Part shown: piece by piece, positions 1-5,136 of the stretch
Numbering within the stretch: position 1 is the first letter of the stretch
How the letters are laid out: the number at the start of each line of letters is the position of its first letter
Origin: Verrucomicrobiota bacterium
GTDB taxonomy: Bacteria > Verrucomicrobiota > Verrucomicrobiia > Chthoniobacterales > UBA10450
DNA length: 5,589 nucleotides
Reading direction: 5' to 3'
NCBI GenBank assembly: GCA_003218525.1
Contig: QHNU01000135.1
Coordinates: forward strand, 1-5,589
The notes under the pieces: model-generated
The model's input: only the letters and a program-made list of their open reading frames with translations
Told to the model about the DNA's origin: nothing
Databases searched by the model: none
Translations under genes and position numbers: made by a program

Positions 1-1
1 C

Positions 2-190
2 ACCCGCAAGTTTCGATTGCGAGAGTCGGGAAGTGCCCTTCGCGCCTTTCGAAAGCTGAGTAATCGACTCGTTCGTGAGGAAATGCTTCGGAGTTTTTGG
101 ACGGAGGTGGTGATCTTCGGCATCATCTCGGCGATATCGGCTTGGCCGATGGTTCTCATGTTTAAGGCACTTACACTTCTGCTCCGTTGA
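2..190 (+). CDS. C-terminal fragment of an unidentified protein with one putative membrane segment
   Basis: An open frame enters from the left edge and ends at TGA 188-190, giving 62 residues with no start visible at the edge. The first ~30 residues are rich in Arg and Lys (RLRESG, RAFRKLSNRLVREE). They are followed by a hydrophobic stretch, VVIFGIISAISAW then PMVLMFKALTLLLR, that could form one or two short membrane helices at the extreme C-terminus. I do not recognise the family. An internal ATG at position 83, preceded by GAGGA, could instead start a 35-residue hydrophobic peptide, but the frame being open back to the window edge makes a partial larger gene the simpler reading. It runs convergently toward the minus-strand tRNA, 29 bp away. 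No terminator hairpin is evident in the gap. Its reality as a gene is moderately supported only. Confidence 0.45.
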   Translation, partial: TRKFRLRESGSALRAFRKLSNRLVREEMLRSFWTEVVIFGIISAISAWPMVLMFKALTLLLR

Positions 191-219
191 TTTCTGAACA
201 GTCCCCAGTTTTCGATCAC

Positions 220-293
220 TGGCTACCCCGCTTGGATTCGAACCAAGAATAACGCCTCCAAAGGGCGCTGTGTTACCGTTACACCACGGGGTA
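220..293 (-). tRNA. tRNA-Gln (anticodon UUG)
   Basis: Read on the minus strand the sequence folds into a full cloverleaf. The acceptor stem TACCCCG/CGGGGTA is perfectly paired. The D arm is GTGT-AACGGTA-ACAC. The anticodon stem GCGCC/GGCGT carries loop CTTTGGA, which puts anticodon TTG at plus positions 259-261. The T arm is CTTGG-TTCGAAT-CCAAG. The discriminator base is G and the CCA end is encoded (220-222). The anticodon UUG reads CAA (and CAG by wobble), so it charges glutamine. The U1-A72 first pair matches the usual identity element of bacterial tRNA-Gln. It lies 123 bp downstream of, and on the same strand as, the histidine kinase gene. No convincing promoter of its own was found in the palindrome-rich spacer. 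Confidence 0.97.
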
Positions 294-304
294 CTCGCCT
301 GTTA

Positions 305-329
305 GATTTGCGATTGGAGATCGCAAATC
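305..329. repeat. Perfect 10-bp inverted repeat with 5-nt loop
   Basis: GATTTGCGAT (305-314) and ATCGCAAATC (320-329) are exact reverse complements separated by TGGAG. It sits 12 bp upstream of the tRNA-Gln 5' end and could be an operator, part of the tRNA leader, or an RNA hairpin at the end of the upstream kinase transcript. There is no T-run after it on either strand, so a standard intrinsic terminator is not supported. It shares the GCAAAT/ATTTGC word with the palindrome at 377-396, suggesting the same repeat family. Confidence 0.75.
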
Positions 330-376
330 GATCGGCTGCGATTAACCCCGTCTACAGTTAGTTTGCAAATCGCCGA

Positions 377-396
377 GCGCAATTTGCAAATTGCGC
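377..396. repeat. Perfect 20-bp palindrome downstream of the kinase gene
   Basis: GCGCAATTTGCAAATTGCGC is identical to its own reverse complement across all 20 bases. It begins 20 bp past the kinase stop codon. The core TTTGCAAAT (383-391) is repeated at 362-370, exactly 21 bp away, which is about two helical turns. This spacing suits a dimeric DNA-binding protein as well as a REP-like extragenic palindrome. With no unpaired loop and no following T-run it is a poor intrinsic terminator, although it could protect or process the 3' end of the transcript. Confidence 0.75.
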
Positions 397-416
397 TTCA
401 ATAGACGACGCCGTGG

Positions 417-1541
417 TTATTCCGCCGGCTTCGGCAAACGAACATCCACTGTCGTGCCGCTGCCCTGGACGCTTGACAAAGAAATTTTTCCACCGTGCGC
501 CTCCACCACCGATTTTGCGATGGCCAGACCGAGACCGGTGCTGTTTGTTTTTCCATGGGTGACGAACGGCTCGAATAATTTTGGCAACAATTCTGAGCGA
601 ATACCCACACCAGTATCAGAAATCCGGATTGCCACCTGGTCTTGAACAAGGTCGGTCGTCAACGTCAGGATGCCGCCTCCGGGCATACCTTCACGCGAAT
701 TCTTGATTAAATTTGACAACACCCGAATGAAGCGGGCGCGATCAATCTCGACGTTCCCCTCGTAACGGATGTGCTTGACGAACTGGATGTTTTTACCCGG
801 TAACAACCTGAGCGACTGCTGATTCAGCTCGTCGAGTATGCCCCAGATTGAAATGAGCTGTTTGTGAAGCTGAGTTGAACCGCGAGCGTAGTCGAGGAGT
901 TCCTGCGTCGTCGCCAACATCCCATCAACGGCGCCATCGAGCATACTGGTGAGCTCGCGCAGATGCGGGTCATTGGTTTCGCTTGCGATCAAATCCGAGC
1001 AGCAACGCACGATGCAGATGGGGTTCTTCAAATCCTGAATGATCGAACTCGCCATGGAACCAACCAGGCTCAGCCGCTCCTTCAGCATTACATCGTTGAT
1101 GAAATGCGAGTTCACACTGCGCAGCCGCTCGCTAATTGAGCGCAAGAAATTCATATGCAAGCGGCTGGGTGCGAGCTCAAGAAGATGCTGAAATGTCTCT
1201 TCTTTGACCGCGCCGAGCAGGGTCGGCTCCGCCGCCGTGGCCATAGCTGAGCGCGGCTTGCCCTCGAGCAACGCCATCTCACCGAAAAAGTTTCCCGGCT
1301 TAATATAATCCAAGACTTGCTCCCGCCCTCCACGATCCTCTTTGGAAATCTTCACCGAGCCTTCGCCGACCAGGTACAAAGAATCGCCGGGATCGCCTTC
1401 ATGGAATACGACTTCGCCGCTCTTAAATTCAAGAACGTCGACCTGCTTTCGGATTTGTTTCAGCAAATCGGATTCGAGTCCCTCAAAAAGCCGATTGTGC
1501 GAAAGCTGATCGAAGACCTTCGCGCTCAAGCCGGAGCTCAT
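417..1541 (-). CDS. Cyclic-nucleotide-binding-domain sensor histidine kinase, phosphoacceptor His replaced by Gln
   Basis: The 374-residue protein has no membrane segment, so it is probably cytoplasmic. Residues ~10-125 resemble a cNMP-binding domain, with a phosphate-cassette-like stretch FFGEMALLEGKPRSA at 85-99 including Glu88 and Arg97. Residues ~155-220 form the dimerisation helices. Residues ~265-372 are a HATPase domain with N-box NLIKNSREG (277-285), G1 box DTGVGI (309-314), F-box FEPF (323-326) and G2 box GLGLA (336-340). The H-box reads IIQDLKNP (167-174): in this family the residue before DLKNP is the phosphorylated His, but here codon CAG (1035-1037) gives Gln169. The start ATG overlaps the stop of the upstream receiver gene as ATGA, with AGGA just upstream, which implies translational coupling. 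The likely role is a cyclic-nucleotide or redox-responsive signalling ATPase. True autokinase activity is doubtful. The ligand is unknown, since such domains may bind cAMP, c-di-GMP or nothing. Confidence 0.9.
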   Translation of the reverse strand: MSSGLSAKVFDQLSHNRLFEGLESDLLKQIRKQVDVLEFKSGEVVFHEGDPGDSLYLVGEGSVKISKEDRGGREQVLDYIKPGNFFGEMALLEGKPRSAMATAAEPTLLGAVKEETFQHLLELAPSRLHMNFLRSISERLRSVNSHFINDVMLKERLSLVGSMASSIIQDLKNPICIVRCCSDLIASETNDPHLRELTSMLDGAVDGMLATTQELLDYARGSTQLHKQLISIWGILDELNQQSLRLLPGKNIQFVKHIRYEGNVEIDRARFIRVLSNLIKNSREGMPGGGILTLTTDLVQDQVAIRISDTGVGIRSELLPKLFEPFVTHGKTNSTGLGLAIAKSVVEAHGGKISLSSVQGSGTTVDVRLPKPAE

Positions 1542-2320
1542 GCGTCCTGCACAGCAGCCGCAATGCCGTCGCCGGAGCGAATCGATTGCGTCGCTTTCGC
1601 CCGTTGAATAATTGACGCGACTAGGCAGAGAATTTCATCGTTACGCAACGGTTTGCGCAGATAGCCGCTCAGACCGGCTTCCATCATCCGTTCCAGCCGC
1701 CGCCCCTCGCAAAACCCGGTCGTGAGAATGACGTCGATCGTGGCTGAAATACGCCGTAATCGCTCAAATGTTTCCTCACCGTCCATGAAGGGCATCGCCA
1801 GATCGAGTAAAACGAGGTCATAAGCTTTCGGGTTGCGCCGAAACAGGTCGAGGCATTCAAAGCCAGATTGCGCGCAGACGACCTCATATCCCCCTCCGGT
1901 TAGGATCCGCCGATAAAGCGAGAGCACCATCTGCTCGTCATCGACGACGAGGATGCAAAGTGGTTGCGGCGGGCTTGGTGCCGGTATGGCTAGTTCGGCT
2001 AATTTCTGAAGGTCGGGGTGAAGAATCACCTTATCGTTTGCTCCGCTGGCTTGTGCCACCAACTGTGCCGTTACCTGCTCCGCGCGCAGGATGCTGGCAC
2101 GTAACATTGCAAAATATTTTTCCGACCCTTCGGTTCCCTCCCAAATATTCTCGATCAATTCGCTCGTGCCGGAGATGATCTGGATGAGATTGTTTAATTC
2201 GCTCGCGACGCGAGGAGCAACAGGTGTTTCGGCGGGAGTGGGGTTTTTATATTGTTCGTGCATGATCGGAGCAAGGGGGTTGCCGTGTTTGGTCGCGCCA
2301 GCCCTCTGCATTAGCAGCAT
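1538..2320 (-). CDS. Receiver-domain protein with an N-terminal HisKA-like helical region lacking the His
   Basis: The protein has 260 residues. Residues ~37-92 (ASELNNLIQIISGTSELIE and onward) look like the dimerisation hairpin of hybrid kinases, where the motif is normally H-E/D-L/F-NNL. Here Ser40 (AGC, 2201-2203) sits where His is expected. Residues ~121-238 are a receiver domain with acidic pair Asp127/Asp128, phospho-acceptor Asp173 in LLDLAMP, Thr200/Thr201 after strand 4, and Lys223 in LRKPL. All the residues needed for phosphorylation are therefore present. No DNA-binding or enzymatic output domain follows. It is the first gene of a two-gene operon with the cNMP-domain kinase. The start at 2320 has AAGG about 9 nt upstream. 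ATG codons at residues 4 and 20 are alternatives, the latter without a visible ribosome site. It may act as a single-domain-style phospho-switch or partner protein. Confidence 0.88.
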   Translation of the reverse strand: MLLMQRAGATKHGNPLAPIMHEQYKNPTPAETPVAPRVASELNNLIQIISGTSELIENIWEGTEGSEKYFAMLRASILRAEQVTAQLVAQASGANDKVILHPDLQKLAELAIPAPSPPQPLCILVVDDEQMVLSLYRRILTGGGYEVVCAQSGFECLDLFRRNPKAYDLVLLDLAMPFMDGEETFERLRRISATIDVILTTGFCEGRRLERMMEAGLSGYLRKPLRNDEILCLVASIIQRAKATQSIRSGDGIAAAVQDA

Positions 2321-2329
2321 TCGCAGTGC

Positions 2330-2416
2330 CTTATAGAATTGAGGCCAACCTCACTACGATGCCCCGGCCGGCCCTACCTACGGCCCAGCTAAATCGCAAC
2401 TTATAGAATTGTGGCC
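2330..2416. repeat. Two 17-bp direct repeats, 70 bp apart
   Basis: CTTATAGAATTGAGGCC (2330-2346) and CTTATAGAATTGTGGCC (2400-2416) match at 16 of 17 bases, with a 70-bp period. The 53 bp between them include the self-complementary GGCCGGCC (2366-2373). The inner copy lies 10-26 bp upstream of the receiver gene start. On that strand it reads GGCCTCAATTCTATAAG, so it could contribute a TATAAG-like -10 element, but no matching -35 is seen. The outer copy coincides with the point where the degraded acyltransferase reading frame ends. It could be a mobile-repeat remnant, a duplication around a deletion, or paired regulator sites. Confidence 0.6.
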
Positions 2417-2800
2417 GCTCGATTTATCGGAGGCGCCGCTTCTCCCAGTTCGGCTTGCCGCAGACGCTTCTTGAGTTTTCATTTCCAAGCGGCGTGTATC
2501 GCTGGTAATTTTGCCGCGTTAATCGGGAACTCTACCGCAGGTCAATCAGCGTGTTGGCAAAAGTTTGATACGATTGCCGCGATACCGTTGCCGCTCACGC
2601 GGCGTGAAGTCTGCCCCGAGCCGCTTCGATATTCGCCTGGGCGATGCGCCGGCCTTTGACATCGAAAAAATCCCCGAACACTCCATACGTCCGAGGACGT
2701 AACAGAGTGATCGCGGAAAGAGCGGCACAATTGCCATACAGGCTGCGACTCCCATCCACCCCAACCAATACCGCATGTTTTTTGCTCGCATCGGCTCCAT
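2412..2800 (-). pseudogene. Degraded N-terminal part of an LpxL/HtrB-type lipid A acyltransferase gene
   Basis: No single frame is open, but family-like segments follow each other in order on the minus strand. From an ATG at 2800 or 2791: RYWLGWMGVAACMAIVPLFPRSLCYVLGR (given here as RYWLGWMGV...LCYVLGR, to 2687). In a second frame: YGVFGDFFDVKGRRIAQ then ANIEAARG (2687-2613). Back in the first frame: ADFTPRERQR (2614-2585). Then IAA, then SYQTFANTLIDL (2573-2538), an in-frame TAG (2534-2532) and SSRLTRQNYQRY (about 2531-2496). This order (hydrophobic N-terminus, RRIA..N, ERQRIA..SYQTFA, DL..S.RLTR.NY) resembles lipid A late acyltransferases of the inner membrane. The catalytic HX4D motif and everything after it are missing. 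At least four frame changes plus a stop, beside intact neighbours, argue for decay. The family name comes from motif recall and is moderately sure. Confidence 0.55.
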
Positions 2801-2891
2801 CAGCGTAAATCTACCCGCTTGCGACGAGGGTAAAATCATCATTCCGCTCCTCGCCAACTTGCCAAATCTAGCTATGTTTTAAGTTCCTTTC

Positions 2892-3656
2892 ATGCAGCAA
2901 CTGGAGATCAACAATTTGCGCGTTGCGATTGGTGAGAGCGAGATCGTCCGCGATCTCAGCCTCACCGTTCGGACAGGCGAAGTGCATGCCATCATGGGTC
3001 CAAACGGCTCGGGCAAAAGCACGCTGGCAAAGGTCATTGCCGGCTATCCGGACTATCGCGTGACGAGCGGGGGAGTGCTGATGGATGGCGAAAACTTGCT
3101 TGAGCTCAGGCCGGACGAGCGCGCGCGAAGAGGTTTGTTTCTCGCCTTTCAATACCCGAGTGAAATTCCTGGTGTTACCATCGCTAATTTTCTGCGCGCG
3201 GCGGCGCAGTCGCGCTTGCCCGAAGGCGAGGAATTGGAAGCCACCGATTACTACGCCAAGCTTTACGAGAAAATGGACCTGCTCGACATCGACCGGTCGT
3301 TCACGTCCCGTTCAGTCAACGAAGGATTTTCCGGTGGCGAGAAGAAACGCTGCGAAATTTTGCAAATGGCGATGCTCGAACCGCGCTTTGCCATTCTTGA
3401 TGAGACGGACAGCGGGCTGGATATCGACGCCCTTAAAGTCGTCGCACATGGGGTGAACTCATTGCGCAGCCCCAATCTCGGCGTTTTGCTCATCACGCAT
3501 TACCAGCGGCTGTTGAATTACATTATTCCCGATTTTGTGCATGTTATGGTGCAAGGCCGTATCGTCCGCAGCGGCGACAAGGAACTGGCACTCGAACTGG
3601 AGGAGAAAGGCTACGATTGGATCCGCGATCATGCGGAGGAACCGGCGCTTGTTTAA
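2892..3656 (+). CDS. sufC: SufC, Fe-S cluster assembly ABC-type ATPase
   Basis: The 254-residue protein is close to the usual ~250. It is the soluble ABC ATPase of the SUF machinery, which binds SufB and SufD and drives cluster assembly on the scaffold. All nucleotide-binding motifs are present: Walker A GPNGSGKST (36-44), Q-loop Gln87 in AFQYPSEIPG, signature FSGGEKKR (146-153), Walker B FAILDE with Glu171, D-loop SGLD (174-177) and H-loop His203. The YPSEIPG, SGGEKKR and DETDSGLD wording is typical of SufC rather than of transport ATPases. The ATG at 2892 has no convincing Shine-Dalgarno sequence (AAGTTCCTTTC precedes it). It is the first suf gene in the window, divergent from the acyltransferase remnant, so the promoter should lie in 2801-2891. 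I could not assign good -35/-10 boxes or an IscR/SufR site there. sufB follows 4 bp after its stop. Confidence 0.96.
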   Translation: MQQLEINNLRVAIGESEIVRDLSLTVRTGEVHAIMGPNGSGKSTLAKVIAGYPDYRVTSGGVLMDGENLLELRPDERARRGLFLAFQYPSEIPGVTIANFLRAAAQSRLPEGEELEATDYYAKLYEKMDLLDIDRSFTSRSVNEGFSGGEKKRCEILQMAMLEPRFAILDETDSGLDIDALKVVAHGVNSLRSPNLGVLLITHYQRLLNYIIPDFVHVMVQGRIVRSGDKELALELEEKGYDWIRDHAEEPALV

Positions 3657-3660
3657 GGCT

Positions 3661-5076
3661 ATGGCTACACAAACTGAAACATCAGCGGTCGATATCGACC
3701 GAAGTATCGGCGATTTTCATTACGACGTTGAGTACGGCCACGACGCCGGCGTCGGCCTGAGCGATCGGGTAGTAAATTACATTTCCGATGTCAAACAGGA
3801 TCCGGATTGGGTTCGCCAATTCCGGCTGAACGCGCTCAAGACTTTTCTCGGTAAACCGATGCCAACGCATTGGGCCAGTAAAGATCTCGATGCCATCGTT
3901 TTTGATAATATCCGCTACTATCTCGCGCAGGGCACGCCGACGAAACGCAACTGGGAGGACGTGCCAGAGGACATCAAACGCACTTTCGAGAGACTTGGAA
4001 TTCCGGAACAGGAGCGCAAGTTTCTCGCCGGTGTCGAAGCGCAGTTCGACAGCGAAGCGGTTTACTCAAACATCAAAAAGGCGGTCGGCGAGCAAGGGGT
4101 CATTTTCGTCGGCTCGACTGAAGGTTTAAAGAATCATCCGGAGATTTTCCGGAAATGGTTCGGCAAAGTGATTCCGACTGGGGATAACAAATTCAGCGCG
4201 TTGAACTCCGCCGTCTTCAGCGGCGGCTCGTTTATCTACGTTCCGCCGGGCGTAAAAGTGAAACACCCGCTCCAAGCCTACTTCCGGATCAATGCCGAAA
4301 ATTTCGGGCAATTTGAACGCACACTTATCATTGTCGATGAAGGCGCGGAAGTGACTTACATGGAAGGCTGCACCGCGCCAAAGTTCAATACCGCCACCTT
4401 GCATAGCGCCGTGGTCGAGCTGGTCGCGCTCAAGGGTGCGAAGATTCAGTACATCACGGTCCAGAACTGGTCGGCCAACGTTTTCAATCTCGTCACTAAA
4501 CGTGGTCTCGCCCACGAAGAAGCCGAGATCAAATGGATCGACTGCAATATTGGCTCGCGTTTGACCATGAAATATCCGGGCGTCGTTTTGAAGGGGCGCA
4601 AATCGCGTGGCGAGGTGCTTTCAATCGCTCTAGCCGGCAACGGTCAGCACCAGGATACTGGCGCCAAGATGATCCACGGCGCTGATGAAACCACCAGCAA
4701 CATCATTTCCAAGTCGATCTCGATTGGCACCGGTCGTGCCACTTACCGCGGGCTCGTACACGTGCCGAAACATCTCAAGCATTGCAAGAATAACACCGAA
4801 TGCGATGCCCTCCTCATTAATGCGACGAGCCGGACCGATACTTACCCGGCCATAACCGTTCGCGGCACCGGCAATTCGGTGCAGCATGAGGCGAGTGTCA
4901 GCCAGGTAAGCGCGGAACAGATTTTTTACATGCAGCAGCGCGGCCTGAGCGAAGGACAGGCAATGAGCTTGAGCGTAAACGGATTCGTTAATGACCTGGT
5001 CCGCCAGTTTCCGATGGAATATTCAGTTGAGCTAAAGCGACTGATCGAACTTGAGATGGAAGGCTCGGTCGGATAA
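3661..5076 (+). CDS. sufB: SufB, Fe-S cluster assembly scaffold protein
   Basis: The protein has 471 residues, typical for SufB of non-enteric bacteria. It is the scaffold of the SufBC2D complex, accepting persulfide sulfur and assembling the nascent cluster. Family hallmarks include SGGSFIYVPPGVKV (187-200), EGCTAP with Cys237, the ~250-370 beta-helix core, NNTECDALLI with Cys381, HEASVSQ with His409 and Glu410, and the C-terminal MEYSVELKRLIELEMEG. By motif alignment Cys381 corresponds to the essential E. coli Cys405, Cys237 to the sulfur-entry Cys254, and His409/Glu410 to His433/Glu434. The frame stays open 42 codons further upstream inside sufC, but that extension is out-of-frame sufC sequence. 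The ATG at 3661, 4 bp after the sufC stop with AAGG close by, is the sensible start. The tight spacing indicates co-transcription and coupling with sufC. Confidence 0.96.
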   Translation: MATQTETSAVDIDRSIGDFHYDVEYGHDAGVGLSDRVVNYISDVKQDPDWVRQFRLNALKTFLGKPMPTHWASKDLDAIVFDNIRYYLAQGTPTKRNWEDVPEDIKRTFERLGIPEQERKFLAGVEAQFDSEAVYSNIKKAVGEQGVIFVGSTEGLKNHPEIFRKWFGKVIPTGDNKFSALNSAVFSGGSFIYVPPGVKVKHPLQAYFRINAENFGQFERTLIIVDEGAEVTYMEGCTAPKFNTATLHSAVVELVALKGAKIQYITVQNWSANVFNLVTKRGLAHEEAEIKWIDCNIGSRLTMKYPGVVLKGRKSRGEVLSIALAGNGQHQDTGAKMIHGADETTSNIISKSISIGTGRATYRGLVHVPKHLKHCKNNTECDALLINATSRTDTYPAITVRGTGNSVQHEASVSQVSAEQIFYMQQRGLSEGQAMSLSVNGFVNDLVRQFPMEYSVELKRLIELEMEGSVG

Positions 5077-5099
5077 GGCCGGGCCAGGTAATATCACCA

Positions 5100-5122
5100 A
5101 CGGCGGTCAGAAGACCGGCCGT
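5100..5122 (+). promoter_or_regulatory. Hairpin in the sufB-sufD intergenic gap
   Basis: ACGGCGGTC (5100-5108) pairs with GACC-GCCGT (5113-5122, one bulged G at 5117) around an AGAA loop. This gives a 9-bp GC-rich stem ending 14 bp before the sufD ATG. The bases that follow, TTCTGTCTGG, are not a clean T-run, and the operon continues, so it is not a convincing intrinsic terminator. It may be an attenuator, an RNA processing or stability element, or a structure tuning sufD translation. Its function is inferred only. Confidence 0.5.
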
Positions 5123-5136
5123 TTCTGTCTGGTAAA

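Noticed and set aside
377..396. Intrinsic terminator for the kinase gene
   Set aside because: The palindrome has no loop bases and no T-run on either strand after it, so it is recorded only as a repeat.
220..416. tRNA-Gln as an attachment site for an integrated element
   Set aside because: No duplicated tRNA 3' end, integrase gene or foreign-looking cargo is visible nearby in the window.
2411..2659. An 82-codon plus-strand open frame upstream of sufC
   Set aside because: It lies antisense to the acyltransferase remnant, has a low-complexity Ala/Ser/Cys-rich translation with no motif, and no ribosome site.
2546..2857. A 103-codon minus-strand open frame that could be called a hypothetical protein
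   Set aside because: Only its first part and a short later segment look like real protein, and the family-like signal continues in other frames. It is better explained as part of a frameshifted pseudogene.
2859..2878. sufC promoter with TTGCCA (-35) and TATGTT (-10)
   Set aside because: The two boxes are only 8 bp apart, far too close for a sigma-70-type promoter.
3535..3660. Extended N-terminus of SufB starting inside sufC
   Set aside because: The 42 extra residues are the out-of-frame translation of the sufC 3' end and have no SufB-like character. The ATG at 3661 gives the normal family length.
4126..4515. A 129-codon minus-strand open frame opposite sufB
   Set aside because: It is an antisense shadow of a strongly conserved coding region and shows no independent motif.
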